Numbered from the stretch's first letter, positions 8,423-18,201 are shown. The stretch is DNA of 64,000 bases from Aurantimonas sp. HBX-1 (GCF_021391535.1 NZ_CP090066.1:2307501-2371500); one strand, 5' to 3'. Made by a program: numbers and translations. Notes: generated by a model not told the origin, from the letters alone.

Positions 8423-9547
8423 ATGCCGGTGCTCGAGATCGACCGCGCGGCGCTCCAGGCGAACTGGCGGACGTTGGCGGCGCGCCAGCCGGGCGCGCGC
8501 ACCGGCGCGGCGGTGAAGGCCGACGGCTATGGGCTCGGCGCCGCGGATGTCGCGACCGCCCTCCACCAAGCCGGCTGCCGGGACTTCTTCGTCGCCTGGG
8601 CGTCTGAGGGCGTGGCGGTGCGCGAGGCCCTGGCGCGGGCCGGTCTCGATTCCGGCGGAGCGGCCACGCGGATCTACGTCCTTCAGGGCCTCGAAGCGGC
8701 GACGGTGGCCCTGCATCTCGCGCACGACCTCGTTCCGGTGCTTTCCACCCCGGACGACGTCGCCTGCTGGCGAGACGGGACCAGCGCCGCGGCCTCCCGG
8801 GTCCCCGCCGCGCTGCAGCTGGAGACCGGCATGAACCGCCTCGGCCTCGGCGAAGCCGACGCGCGCCATGCCGCGGCGCTTCACGCAGCCGGCGACCTGC
8901 CGCTCTGCCTGGTGATGAGCCATCTCGCTTCGGCCGACGAGCCCACCGCACAGAGCGACGACCAGCTGCAGCGGTTTCTCGCCCTGTCCGCCCTCTTCCC
9001 CGGCGTGCCGCGCTCGCTGGCTAACTCCGCCGGCGTGTTTCTCGGTCCGGGATTCGGCTTCGATCTGACGCGGCCCGGCATCGGGCTCTATGGCGGCAGC
9101 GCCGGGCCGCGATCGACGGGAGTGCTGCAGCCGGTCGCGCGGCTGACCGCCGCGATCCTGCAGGTCCGGACCGCCCGCGCCGGCGAGGTCGTCGGCTACG
9201 GTGCCGCGGTCCGGCTGGAGCGGAACACCCGCATTGCCACGGTCGGCATCGGCTATGCCGACGGCCTGCCGCGCGCCGCCTCCGGCGCCGGCATCGCATT
9301 GCGGCCGTTGTGTCCGGCGGCTGACGCCTTGCTCGCCGGGCAGCGCGTGCCGGTGATCGGCCGCATCTCGATGGACATGACCCTGCTCGACGTTTCCGCA
9401 CTGCCGGAGGGTGGCGTCCAGCCCGGCGACCGTGTGGAGTTCTTCGGCCCCGGCGTGGCGATCGACGACGTCGCCGCGGCGGCAGGGACGATCGCCTACG
9501 AGATCCTCACCGGGATGGGCAGGCGGGTCGCCCGCCATTGGACCTGA
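8423..9547 (+). CDS. alr: alanine racemase
   Basis: A PLP-dependent fold-type III enzyme that interconverts L- and D-alanine for peptidoglycan. The PLP lysine lies in AVKADGYGLG (Lys32), followed by a TIM-barrel domain (LETGMNRLG near 138) and a C-terminal beta domain with GRISMDMT near 315. At 374 residues from this ATG the length matches the family. An in-frame GTG at 8384, nine bases after the dnaB stop, would add 13 residues and cannot be excluded. The gene follows dnaB closely and converges on the DUF1294 gene. Confidence 0.94.
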   Translation: MPVLEIDRAALQANWRTLAARQPGARTGAAVKADGYGLGAADVATALHQAGCRDFFVAWASEGVAVREALARAGLDSGGAATRIYVLQGLEAATVALHLAHDLVPVLSTPDDVACWRDGTSAAASRVPAALQLETGMNRLGLGEADARHAAALHAAGDLPLCLVMSHLASADEPTAQSDDQLQRFLALSALFPGVPRSLANSAGVFLGPGFGFDLTRPGIGLYGGSAGPRSTGVLQPVARLTAAILQVRTARAGEVVGYGAAVRLERNTRIATVGIGYADGLPRAASGAGIALRPLCPAADALLAGQRVPVIGRISMDMTLLDVSALPEGGVQPGDRVEFFGPGVAIDDVAAAAGTIAYEILTGMGRRVARHWT

Positions 9548-9575
9548 CGGACGATCCGACGGGCGGCGGCCGGGC

Positions 9576-9899
9576 CTAGCGCGGAAAGGCCGCGTCCACG
9601 ATCGTCGTCCCGATCATTGCCAGCGCGTCCGGGCCGACGAACGCCGCGCCGAGGACCAGGACGACATGCAGGCCGACGATCCCCCGCAGCTGCGAACGGA
9701 AGGGCTCCTTCCGCGTCTTGTGCCGCAGCACCCGCTGCGCAGCGACCGCCCCGACGCTGCCGCCGATCAGCGCGAGGCCCAGCAGCCGGCGCTCGGGAAC
9801 GCGGCGCCGGCCCTCGATCGCCATCGCCTTGTCGTAGGCAAAGGCAGCATAGGCCGTCGCATTGACGGCAAGGAGGTAGGCGAGGACGGCAAGGATCAT
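9576..9899 (-). CDS. small DUF1294-family membrane protein
   Basis: A 107-residue membrane protein with a hydrophobic N-terminal helix (1-25), then AYDKAMAIEGRRRVPERRLL, GGSVGAVAAQRVLRHKTRK, and a second hydrophobic stretch near 72-95. The combination DK-x-A, R-x-PE, GG-x-x-GA and RHKTRK is the DUF1294 signature; these proteins have about three membrane helices and no known role. The start at 9899 has GGAG about 8 bases upstream, and a much longer upstream reading frame is not coding. It is convergent with alr, with 28 bases between stops. Confidence 0.8.
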   Translation of the reverse strand: MILAVLAYLLAVNATAYAAFAYDKAMAIEGRRRVPERRLLGLALIGGSVGAVAAQRVLRHKTRKEPFRSQLRGIVGLHVVLVLGAAFVGPDALAMIGTTIVDAAFPR

Positions 9900-10071
9900 G
9901 ATGCGGCTCCGGGCGAACCCGCCACCCTGTAGCATCTGCCCCGCCGAACCCTGCGCCCTAATCCGAGCGGCGCCGGGGGCCAGGTCCAGGCCGCCGATAA
10001 GCAACCGCCGGTCTTGTTTCTGATTTGTTCTCACTTCATATTGCCGCATCTCCCGCACCCCGAAAGACAGC

Positions 10072-11463
10072 ATGGCCAAGCCGAAACTCTCCTTCATCTG
10101 CCAGAACTGCGGCTCAGTGACCGCCCGCTGGCAGGGCAAGTGCGAAGCCTGCGGCGAGTGGAACACCATCGTCGAGGAGAACTCCGCCGGCGGCATCGGC
10201 GGCGGCCCGCAGGGTAGCTCCCGGCGCCGCGGCCGCCCGTCCGCGCTGCTGCCGCTCTCCGGCGAGATGGAGGAGGCGCCGCGGATCATCTCGAAGATCG
10301 ACGAACTCGACCGGGCGCTCGGCGGCGGCATCGTGCGCGGCTCGGCGATCCTGATCGGCGGCGATCCCGGCATCGGCAAGTCGACCCTGCTGATGCAGGC
10401 GGCAGCCGCCCTCTCCCGCAACGGCCACAGCGTCGTCTACGTCTCCGGCGAGGAGGCGGTCGCGCAGGTGCGGCTCCGAGCGCAGCGGCTGAAGGCGGCC
10501 GACACCGACGTGCAGCTGATGGCCGAGACCAATGTCGAGGACATCCTGGCGACGCTGGCCGAGGCGCGGCGGCCTGACCTCGTCATCATCGATTCGATCC
10601 AGACCCTGTGGTCGGACCTCGCCGATTCCGCTCCCGGCACCGTCACGCAGGTGCGGGCGGGCGTGCAGGCGATGGTGCGCTTCGCCAAGGCGAGCGGCGC
10701 GGCGGTGATCCTCGTCGGCCACGTCACCAAGGAGGGGCAGATCGCCGGTCCGCGGGTGGTCGAGCACATGGTCGACGCGGTGCTGTATTTCGAGGGCGAA
10801 GGCGGCCATCACTACCGCATCCTGCGGACCGTCAAGAACCGCTTCGGCCCCACCGACGAGATCGGCGTGTTCGAAATGGGCGACCTCGGCTTGCGCGAAG
10901 TGCAGAACCCGTCCGAGCTGTTCCTCGGCGAGCGCAACGAGAAGGCGCCGGGAGCCGCGGTGTTCGCCGGCATGGAAGGCACGCGGCCGGTGCTGGTGGA
11001 GATCCAGGCGCTGGTGGCGCCCTCCGCCCTCGGCACGCCGCGACGGGCGGTGCTCGGCTGGGACCAGCCGCGGCTCGCGATGGTGCTGGCGGTGCTGGAA
11101 GCCCATTGCGGCGTACGGCTCGGCCAGCACGACGTCTATCTCAACGTCGCCGGCGGGTTCCGCATCTCCGAGCCCGCCGCCGATCTCGCGGTGGCGGCGG
11201 CGCTGGTGTCATCGCTCAGCGGCGCGCCCCTGCCCTCCGACTGCGTGTATTTCGGCGAAATCAGCCTGTCCGGCTCTGTGCGGCCGGTATCGCACGCGGC
11301 CCAGCGGCTGAAGGAGGCCGAGAAGCTCGGCTTCCGCCAGGCCGTGCTGCCCTCGGCGCCGGCCGACATGCCGCGCTCGCGCGACATGAGCGGCTTCGAG
11401 GTCGAGGCGCTGCCGGACCTCGTGGCACGGGTCGCCTCCGGCGGCGGCGCCACAGATGCTTGA
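10072..11463 (+). CDS. radA: DNA repair protein RadA
   Basis: A 463-residue DnaB-type ATPase that drives branch migration in recombinational repair. It has the N-terminal zinc finger with Cys10, Cys13, Cys24 and Cys27 (CQNCG and CEACGEW), Walker A GGDPGIGKST near 96-105, the diagnostic KNRFGPTDEIGVFEM near 258, and a C-terminal Lon-protease-like domain (about 310-440) containing VYLNVAGGF. Length is normal. It is followed by cvpA after 124 bases; the pair radA-cvpA-purF is conserved in this order. Confidence 0.97.
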   Translation: MAKPKLSFICQNCGSVTARWQGKCEACGEWNTIVEENSAGGIGGGPQGSSRRRGRPSALLPLSGEMEEAPRIISKIDELDRALGGGIVRGSAILIGGDPGIGKSTLLMQAAAALSRNGHSVVYVSGEEAVAQVRLRAQRLKAADTDVQLMAETNVEDILATLAEARRPDLVIIDSIQTLWSDLADSAPGTVTQVRAGVQAMVRFAKASGAAVILVGHVTKEGQIAGPRVVEHMVDAVLYFEGEGGHHYRILRTVKNRFGPTDEIGVFEMGDLGLREVQNPSELFLGERNEKAPGAAVFAGMEGTRPVLVEIQALVAPSALGTPRRAVLGWDQPRLAMVLAVLEAHCGVRLGQHDVYLNVAGGFRISEPAADLAVAAALVSSLSGAPLPSDCVYFGEISLSGSVRPVSHAAQRLKEAEKLGFRQAVLPSAPADMPRSRDMSGFEVEALPDLVARVASGGGATDA

Positions 11464-11587
11464 TTTTCCGACGCGGGCCTAGTGTAAATTCCGCGTCGAA
11501 GCGTTATGCCCCAGCGATGCCGCGCGGACGGGACCGGCAAGGTCCCGGTCTCCCGCGGCTCCGAAGGGCCCAGAGGATCGATCGTTC

Positions 11588-12244
11588 ATGACCCTAACAC
11601 TTCTCGACGCGATCCTCTTCGCGATCATGCTGGTGTCGGCGCTCCTCGCGATGGTGCGCGGCTTCTCGCGGGAGGTTCTGTCGGTGGTGGCGTGGCTGGT
11701 GGCGGCGGCCGCGGCCTTCTTCTTCTACCGGCCGCTGACCCCCTACGTTTCCGAGTACATCGCCTCCGACATGGTGGCCTTGGCGGTATCGGCCGCGCTG
11801 ATCTTCCTGGTGACGCTGATCGTCGTCTCGTTCATCACGCTGCGGATCGCCGATTTCATCATCGACAGCCGGGTGGGTGCCATCGACCGTGCCCTCGGCT
11901 TCGTCTTCGGCGCGGTGCGCGGGCTGCTGCTCGTCGTCGTCGCCATGCTGTTCTTCAACTGGCTGGCCCCGGCGAATCAGCCGCAGTGGATCGCGGAATC
12001 GCGCAGCAAGCCCTTCCTCGACGACCTCGGCCAGCGGCTGGTGGCGGCCCTGCCGGAGAATCCCGAGCAGGTCATCATGGACCAGATCCAGGGCACGGAA
12101 GGGGAACCCAGCGCCGTACCAGCTCCCGATGGAGAGCCCGGCGCTGTTCCCGCACCGGACGGTGCGGCGGCGCCGGAAGAACCCAGCTCCATCGAGGGCC
12201 TGATCGACGAATCCGGCGATGCACCGCCGCCTGCCGCCAATTGA
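11588..12244 (+). CDS. cvpA: CvpA family membrane protein
   Basis: A 218-residue protein with four predicted membrane helices (about residues 5-28, 33-50, 60-85 and 100-122) and a Pro/Ala/Glu-rich cytoplasmic or periplasmic tail that contains two near-identical PAPDGEPGAVP-like repeats. The N-terminus LLDAILFAIMLVSALLAMVRGFSREVLSV matches CvpA (shown in part: ILFAIMLVSALLAMVRGF). CvpA proteins were first linked to colicin V production and are now associated with envelope stress; exact function is unsettled. It lies just upstream of purF, the classical location. Confidence 0.92.
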   Translation: MTLTLLDAILFAIMLVSALLAMVRGFSREVLSVVAWLVAAAAAFFFYRPLTPYVSEYIASDMVALAVSAALIFLVTLIVVSFITLRIADFIIDSRVGAIDRALGFVFGAVRGLLLVVVAMLFFNWLAPANQPQWIAESRSKPFLDDLGQRLVAALPENPEQVIMDQIQGTEGEPSAVPAPDGEPGAVPAPDGAAAPEEPSSIEGLIDESGDAPPPAAN

Positions 12245-12361
12245 GGTCGTGCGGAATTAGACGCAGCGTGCAGCAAAGACTCGCGCATCGGCGAGCGCGG
12301 CCCTATATGGTGCCCTCTACGACGGCAGGCCGGGGCGCACCGGCAAACGGCGGACAAAATC

Positions 12362-13813
12362 ATGGATGAGACGCCTTTTGGCGACGATTCGCTGCATGAG
12401 GAATGCGGCGTGTTCGGCATTTTCCAGCGGACCGATGCGGCCGCCGTCGTGACGCTGGGGCTGCACGCCCTGCAGCATCGCGGCCAGGAGGCCGCCGGCA
12501 TCGTCTCCTTCGACGGCTCGCAGTTCCATGTGGAACGCCATTCCGGGCTGATCGGCGACACCTTCACCAAGCAGTCGGTGCTCGAACGCCTGCCGGGCAC
12601 CTCGGCGATCGGCCATACTCGCTACGCCACCACCGGCGGCGGCGGCCTGCGCAATGTCCAGCCCTTCTTCGCCGAACTCTCCGCCGGCGGCTTCGCGGTC
12701 GCGCACAACGGCAACATCACCAACGCGATGACGGTGCAGCGCGAGCTGCAGCGCCGCGGCTCGATCTTCTCCTCCACCTCCGACACCGAGACGATCCTGC
12801 ACCTCGTCGCGACCAGCGCCGGGCGGCTGTTCGTCGACAAGCTCATCGATGCGCTGTCGCGGCTCGAGGGCGCCTTCTCGCTGGTCGGGCTGTCGTCGAA
12901 GAAGATGGTCGGCGTACGCGATCCGCTCGGCATCCGGCCGCTGGTGCTCGGCGAGTTCGAGGGCTCGCTGATCCTCGCCTCCGAGACCTGCGCGCTGGAC
13001 ATCATGGGCGCGACCTTCGTGCGCGACATCGCGCCGGGCGAACTGGTGATCATCACCGAGGACGGCGTCGAGAGCCTCTTCCCCTTCCAGGCGCGCCGAC
13101 CGCGCTTCTGCATCTTCGAATATGTCTACTTCGCCCGGCCGGACTCCAATGTCGAAGGCCGCAACGTCTACGACATCCGCAAGAAGATCGGAGCGGAGCT
13201 CGCCCGCGAGAGCCATGCCGAAGCCGACATTGTCGTGCCGGTACCGGACTCCGGCGTTCCCGCCGCCATCGGCTACGCGCAGGAAGCCAACCTGCCTTTC
13301 GAGCTGGGGATCATCCGCAACCACTATGTCGGCCGGACCTTCATCCAGCCGACCGACGCGATCCGGCACATGGGCGTCAAGCTGAAGCACAACGCCAACC
13401 GCAAGATCCTCGAGGGCAAGCGCGTCGTGCTGGTCGACGATTCGATCGTGCGCGGCACCACCAGCCAGAAGATCGTGCAGATGGTCCGCGAGGCCGGCGC
13501 GGCCGAGGTGCACATGCGCATCGCCTCGCCGCCGACGCGCGCCAGCTGCTTCTACGGCGTCGACACGCCGGAGAAGGGCAAGCTGCTCGCCTCGCGCATG
13601 ACGATCGAGGAAATGGCCGACTACATCAAGGTCGATTCCCTCGCTTTCCTCACGATCGACGGGCTCTACCGGGCCTGCGACGAACCGGAGCGCAACCGGA
13701 TGATGCCGCAGTTCTGCGACGCCTGCTTCACCGGCGACTATCCGACCTCGCTCACCGACCAGGACGGCACGGACAATGTCCGACAGTTGTCGCTGCTCGG
13801 CGGCGCGGGCTAG
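12362..13813 (+). CDS. purF: amidophosphoribosyltransferase PurF
   Basis: A 483-residue enzyme for the first committed step of purine synthesis: PRPP plus glutamine to phosphoribosylamine. The N-terminal Ntn-hydrolase domain starts after a short propeptide, with Cys15 in HEECGVFGIFQ as the expected nucleophile. The PRPP-binding motif VLVDDSIVRGTTS lies near residue 356. Length fits the Bacillus-type enzyme processed at Cys. The stop is followed after 35 bases by an SDR gene, as in rhizobia. The ribosome binding site is weak. Confidence 0.97.
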   Translation: MDETPFGDDSLHEECGVFGIFQRTDAAAVVTLGLHALQHRGQEAAGIVSFDGSQFHVERHSGLIGDTFTKQSVLERLPGTSAIGHTRYATTGGGGLRNVQPFFAELSAGGFAVAHNGNITNAMTVQRELQRRGSIFSSTSDTETILHLVATSAGRLFVDKLIDALSRLEGAFSLVGLSSKKMVGVRDPLGIRPLVLGEFEGSLILASETCALDIMGATFVRDIAPGELVIITEDGVESLFPFQARRPRFCIFEYVYFARPDSNVEGRNVYDIRKKIGAELARESHAEADIVVPVPDSGVPAAIGYAQEANLPFELGIIRNHYVGRTFIQPTDAIRHMGVKLKHNANRKILEGKRVVLVDDSIVRGTTSQKIVQMVREAGAAEVHMRIASPPTRASCFYGVDTPEKGKLLASRMTIEEMADYIKVDSLAFLTIDGLYRACDEPERNRMMPQFCDACFTGDYPTSLTDQDGTDNVRQLSLLGGAG

Positions 13814-13848
13814 ACTTTCCCCAACGCATTCGCTTCGACAGAGATCGC

Positions 13849-14589
13849 ATGACCGGACAGCTCAAGGACAAGGTCGCGCTGGTCACCGGCGCCTCCCGTG
13901 GCATCGGCTACCAGATCGCCAAGGGACTGGCCGCCGAAGGCGCCCACGTCATCGCCCTCGCCCGCACCGTCGGCGGGCTCGAGGAACTCGACGACGAGAT
14001 CAAGTCGGCCGGCGGCTCGGCCACGCTGGTGCCGCTCGACCTCACCGACATGGGCGGCATCGACCGGCTGGGCGGTGCCATCAACGAACGCTGGGGCCGG
14101 CTCGACGTGCTGGTCTCCAACGCCGGCCTTCTCGGCGTGCTGGCGCCGATCGGCCATATCGAGGCGAAGACCTTCGAAAAGACCATGACGGTGAACGTCA
14201 CCGCCACTTGGCGGCTGATCCGCTCCGTGGACCCGCTGCTGCGCAAGGCGCAGGCCGGTCGCGCCATCGTCACATCCTCGGGCGCGGCGCATTCGGCGAA
14301 GGCTTTCTGGTCGCTCTATGCCGCCAGCAAGGCCGCGACCGAGGCACTGGTACGATCCTGGGCGAACGAGACGCAGAGCCTCCCGCTGCGCGTGAACTCG
14401 GTCAATCCGGGTGCCACGCGCACCGCCATGCGGGCCCAGGCGATGCCGGGCGAGGATCCGAAGTCGCTGCCGACGGCCCGCGAGGTCGCCGCGAAGATCG
14501 TGCCGCTGGCGTTTGCCGGCGTCACCGAGACCGGCAAGCTGTTCGACGTGCGGGCCGGCCGGTTCCTGGACTACCGCGACCCGGCCTGA
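13849..14589 (+). CDS. short-chain dehydrogenase/reductase
   Basis: A 246-residue classical SDR: TGASRGIGYQIAKG near 15-28, NAG near 91, Ser144, Tyr157 and Lys161 in TSSGAAHSAKAFWSLYAASK (motif spacing as in the family). The substrate is unknown; this SDR is a constant neighbour downstream of purF in rhizobia and related families. Its last 19 bases overlap the 3' end of the convergent pssA gene, so the C-terminal codons of both genes constrain each other. Confidence 0.88.
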   Translation: MTGQLKDKVALVTGASRGIGYQIAKGLAAEGAHVIALARTVGGLEELDDEIKSAGGSATLVPLDLTDMGGIDRLGGAINERWGRLDVLVSNAGLLGVLAPIGHIEAKTFEKTMTVNVTATWRLIRSVDPLLRKAQAGRAIVTSSGAAHSAKAFWSLYAASKAATEALVRSWANETQSLPLRVNSVNPGATRTAMRAQAMPGEDPKSLPTAREVAAKIVPLAFAGVTETGKLFDVRAGRFLDYRDPA

Positions 14590-15404
14590 TCCTCGTCGCT
14601 GGCGAGCGCCGCCCGCCGGCTGAAGGCGCGGACCGAGAAGGCGATCGACACGAAATAGGCGATCGCGGTCAGGGTCAGGGTCTGCCAGAAGAAGCTCAGC
14701 AGCACCGCGACATAGGCGACCAGGCCGAGAATGATCGGGATCGCATAGTCGCGCGGCACCCGGATTCCGGCCCCCTTGCCCGACCAGGTCGGCAGGCGGC
14801 TCGCCATCAGCAGTCCGATCGCGACGAGATAGACGCTGGCGATGCTGGCGGTCACCGCCGGTACGCCGAGTTCGAAGCCGGAAAAGCTGAGATACACCGG
14901 GAACATCGCGAGCGCCGCCCCGGCCGGTGCCGGCACGCCGACGAAGAAGGCCGAATGCCATTTCGGCCGGTGCGGATCGTCGAGCATCGTGTTGAACCGC
15001 GCCAGGCGCAGCGCGCAGGCGCTGGAATAGAGCAGCGCTGCGATCCATCCGAGCGAGCCGGCGTCATGCAGCATGTAGGCGTAGAGCACGAGGCCCGGGG
15101 CGACGCCGAAATTCACGATGTCGGCGAGCGAATCCATCTCCGCTCCGAAGCGACTCTGGCCCTTGAGATAGCGCGCCACCCTTCCGTCGATCCCGTCGAG
15201 CAGCGCGGCGCCCAGAACCAGGCTGACCGCAAGCTCGAAGCGCCCCTCGAAGGCCATGCGGATGCCGGTCATGCCTGCGCAGATCGACAGCAGCGTGATC
15301 AGGTTCGGCGCGATGCGCCGGAACGGGATGCGGCGCCGGGCCGGCACGTCGGCCTCGTCCGGCTTGCCGGGCTCGAAGGGCGGAAAGGGCGAACCGATTG
15401 CCAT
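14571..15404 (-). CDS. pssA: CDP-diacylglycerol-serine O-phosphatidyltransferase
   Basis: A 277-residue integral membrane enzyme of the CDP-alcohol phosphatidyltransferase family. The motif DGRVAR-x8-G-x3-D-x3-D is present (DGRVARYLKGQSRFGAEMDS near 93-112), followed by several hydrophobic helices. It makes phosphatidylserine, which the upstream psd gene product decarboxylates to phosphatidylethanolamine. psd and pssA share one base (TGATG), indicating translational coupling. The 3' end overlaps the convergent SDR by 19 bases. Confidence 0.95.
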   Translation of the reverse strand: MAIGSPFPPFEPGKPDEADVPARRRIPFRRIAPNLITLLSICAGMTGIRMAFEGRFELAVSLVLGAALLDGIDGRVARYLKGQSRFGAEMDSLADIVNFGVAPGLVLYAYMLHDAGSLGWIAALLYSSACALRLARFNTMLDDPHRPKWHSAFFVGVPAPAGAALAMFPVYLSFSGFELGVPAVTASIASVYLVAIGLLMASRLPTWSGKGAGIRVPRDYAIPIILGLVAYVAVLLSFFWQTLTLTAIAYFVSIAFSVRAFSRRAALASDEDQAGSR

Positions 15405-16102
15405 CAGTCGCGCCTCGACGGCCAGGTCGGAAGCTGGTTGCCGAATTCGGCGATGATCGTTTCCCCGGCGATCGCCGTCTGGCCTTCCGCGACGCGCGGC
15501 CGCGCGCCGTCCGGCAGGTAGACGTCGAGCCGCGAGCCGAAGCGGATCAAACCGATCCGCTCGCCGGCCTCCAGCCGATCCTCAACCTTCGACCAGCAGA
15601 TGATCCGCCGCGCCACCAGCCCGGCGATCTGCACGACGCCGATCTCGCCCTGTGGCCCGTCGACGACCAGCGAGTTGCGCTCGTTGACCTCGCTGGCCTT
15701 GTCGAGCTCGGCATTGCGGAACTCGCCCTCGCGATAGGCGATACGAGTGACGCGGCCGCGCATCGGGGCGCGGTTCACGTGGCAGTCGAAGACGCTCATG
15801 AACACCGAGATGCGCAGCATCGGCTCGACGCCGAGGCCGAGCTCGGCGGGCGGCACCACGTGCCCGACCAGCGAGACGCGGCCGTCGGCGGGGCTGACCA
15901 CCAGATGATCGGCGACCGGCGTCACCCGCTCGGGGTCACGGAAGAAATAGGCGCACCAGGCGGTCAGGATCAGGCCGAGCCAGAACAGCGGCTCCCAGAA
16001 GAAGCCGAGCACCACGGCGACGGCGAAGAACGCCGCGATGAACGGGTAGCCAGCCTTGTGGACCGGGGCCATCACGTTGCGGATCGAAGCGAATATGTGC
16101 AT
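15404..16102 (-). CDS. psd: phosphatidylserine decarboxylase proenzyme
   Basis: A 232-residue pyruvoyl enzyme that converts phosphatidylserine to phosphatidylethanolamine. A membrane anchor lies near residues 18-50 (AAFFAVAVVLGFFWEPLFWL). The self-cleavage site is the Gly-Ser in IRFGSRLDVY near the C-terminus, which generates the pyruvoyl cofactor; this RFGS form is usual for the short alphaproteobacterial enzymes. I prefer the ATG at 16102, which gives the family length of about 232 and has GAGG upstream; a start at 16147 would add 15 residues. The gene is coupled to pssA. Confidence 0.93.
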   Translation of the reverse strand: MHIFASIRNVMAPVHKAGYPFIAAFFAVAVVLGFFWEPLFWLGLILTAWCAYFFRDPERVTPVADHLVVSPADGRVSLVGHVVPPAELGLGVEPMLRISVFMSVFDCHVNRAPMRGRVTRIAYREGEFRNAELDKASEVNERNSLVVDGPQGEIGVVQIAGLVARRIICWSKVEDRLEAGERIGLIRFGSRLDVYLPDGARPRVAEGQTAIAGETIIAEFGNQLPTWPSRRD

Positions 16103-16257
16103 CTCGGGCGGTCTTTTCCTCAGGCGGGGTGGCGCGACAGGTGTCATGCCGGAAGGGCGCGGGCCGCCCGATCGTTCCGCCGGGTCTAGCCGAACGGCGG
16201 CCTCAGCGCAAAAGCCGCCGCATCACGCCGGCGGCATCGCAGGGCGCCCTCGCCGCC

Positions 16258-18201
16258 TCAGGGCGCCGGCGGCGGGCGGCGCTCGACAACCCCGAGCCGG
16301 TCCGCCTCGCGGGCCCGGCGCAGCGTCTCCTCCGCCTCCGTCGCCTCGCGCTGCATCGCCCACATCTCGGCATAGAGGCCGCCGGCGGCCAAGAGGCTCC
16401 GATGCGATCCTCGCTCGACGATCTCGCCGGCCTTCAGCACGATGATCTCGTCGGCATTGATGATGGTCGACAGCCGGTGCGCGATGGTCAGCGTGGTTCG
16501 CTCCTTCGACACCATGTCGAGCGCCGTCTGGATGTCCTGCTCGGTATGGGTGTCGAGCGCCGAGGTCGCCTCGTCGAGCACCAGGATCGGCGGCGCCTTG
16601 AGAATGGTGCGGGCGATCGCCACGCGCTGCTTCTCGCCACCCGACAGTTTCAGGCCCCGCTCGCCGACCATGGCGTCGAAGCCGCCCGGCAGTTCGCGGA
16701 TGAACGAGGCGATCTGCGCCAGTTCCGCCGCCCGCTCGACATCGGCCTCCGTCGCGTCGATGCGGCCGTAGCGGACATTGTAGGCGATCGTGTCGTTGAA
16801 CAGCACCGTGTCCTGCGGGACGATGCCGATGGCGGCGCGCACCGACTCCTGGCGGACGGCGGCGATGTCCTGGTCGTCGATCAGGATGCGGCCGGAACTG
16901 ACGTCGTAGAAGCGGAACAGCAGCCGCGAGATCGTCGACTTGCCGGCGCCGGAAGGACCGACGATTGCCACCGACTTGCCCGGCGGCACCTCGAAGGACA
17001 CGCCCTTCAGGATCTCCCGCTCCGGATCGTAGCCGAAGCGGACGTTCTCGAAGCGGATCGCGCCCTCGCGCACCACCAGCGCCGGCGCCCCCGCCGGATC
17101 CTTCACCTCGGCCTCGACCGCCAGCAGGTCGAACATCTGCTCGATGTCGGTCATACCCTGGCGGATCTCGCGATAGACGAAGCCGATGAAGTTCAGCGGG
17201 ACCGACAGCTGCATCAGCATGGCGTTGATGAACACGAAGTCGCCGAGCGTCTGGGTGCCGGCCCGCACCTCCAGCGCCGACATCACCATGGTGACGCCCA
17301 TGCCGACGCCGAAGATCACGCCCTGGCCGAAATTCAGCCAGCCGAGCGAGGTCCAGATCCGGGTCGCGGCGACTTCGTAGCGCGCCATCGAGTGATCGAA
17401 GCGTCGCGCCTCCATCGCCTCGTTGCCGAAATACTTCACCGTCTCGAAGTTGAGCAGCGAGTCGATCGCCTTGGTGTTGGCGTCGGTATCGGACTCGTTC
17501 ATGTCGCGGCGGATGTGGATGCGCCAGTCGCTCGCCTTGATGGTGAACCAGCTGTAGAGCCACACCGTCACGGCGACCACGACGACGTAGGAGAGGCCGT
17601 AGGAAACGCCGAAGATCACCGCGACGAGCGCGAATTCCAGCACCGTCGGCACGGTGTTGAGGATGGTGAAGCGGACGATCGCCTCGATCCCCTTGGTGCC
17701 GCGCTCGATGATCCGCGACAGGCCGCCGGTGCGCCGCTCGAGATGGAAGCGCAGCGACAGCTGATGCATGTGCACGAAGGTCTGGTAGGCGAGCCGGCGC
17801 ACCGCATGCTGGCCGACCCGCGCGAACAGCGCGTCCCGAAGCTGGTTGAGCCCGACGGCGATCACCCGCGCGACATTGTACGCGACGACCAGCGTGACGG
17901 CGCCGGTGACGATCAGCGGCAGCCATTCGCGGGCGCTGTTGGCGCCGTCCAGCGCGTCCGTCGCCCATTTGAAGAAATACGGGACGGCGACGGTCAGCAG
18001 CTTGGCGAGGATCAGGAAGACCGAGGCGTAGACCACCCGCATCCTGAGGTCCGGCCGGTCCGACGGCCACATATACGGCCACAGGTTCACGAGGGTCGAG
18101 AACGTCGCCCCGCGGTCGCCCGATACGCGCTTGCTGCCCGGATTTGCCAAGTCTGTCCTTCCCGACGTGAAACGCGCGGCGAATGCGCCGCGCCGCTTCA
18201 C
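16258..18201 (-). CDS. Atm1/ABCB7-type ABC exporter (fused membrane and ATPase domains)
   Basis: A 647-residue half-transporter. The N-terminal half has about six membrane helices (residues 50-340); the C-terminal ATPase domain has Walker A VGPSGAGKST near 430, the signature LSGGEKQRVAIAR near 533 and Walker B ILVLDEATSALD near 553. The start of the membrane domain (NLWPYMWPSDRPDLRMRVV) resembles Atm1 homologues that export glutathione-bound or sulfur/heavy-metal species, and such a gene is commonly next to psd-pssA in Hyphomicrobiales. The start codon is GTG and not certain. The substrate is inferred from family only. Confidence 0.88.
   Translation of the reverse strand: MKRRGAFAARFTSGRTDLANPGSKRVSGDRGATFSTLVNLWPYMWPSDRPDLRMRVVYASVFLILAKLLTVAVPYFFKWATDALDGANSAREWLPLIVTGAVTLVVAYNVARVIAVGLNQLRDALFARVGQHAVRRLAYQTFVHMHQLSLRFHLERRTGGLSRIIERGTKGIEAIVRFTILNTVPTVLEFALVAVIFGVSYGLSYVVVVAVTVWLYSWFTIKASDWRIHIRRDMNESDTDANTKAIDSLLNFETVKYFGNEAMEARRFDHSMARYEVAATRIWTSLGWLNFGQGVIFGVGMGVTMVMSALEVRAGTQTLGDFVFINAMLMQLSVPLNFIGFVYREIRQGMTDIEQMFDLLAVEAEVKDPAGAPALVVREGAIRFENVRFGYDPEREILKGVSFEVPPGKSVAIVGPSGAGKSTISRLLFRFYDVSSGRILIDDQDIAAVRQESVRAAIGIVPQDTVLFNDTIAYNVRYGRIDATEADVERAAELAQIASFIRELPGGFDAMVGERGLKLSGGEKQRVAIARTILKAPPILVLDEATSALDTHTEQDIQTALDMVSKERTTLTIAHRLSTIINADEIIVLKAGEIVERGSHRSLLAAGGLYAEMWAMQREATEAEETLRRAREADRLGVVERRPPPAP

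Noticed and set aside
6777..8951. 724-codon minus-strand open frame over dnaB and alr
   Set aside because: Antisense to dnaB, whose motifs are complete; no protein family pattern in the translation.
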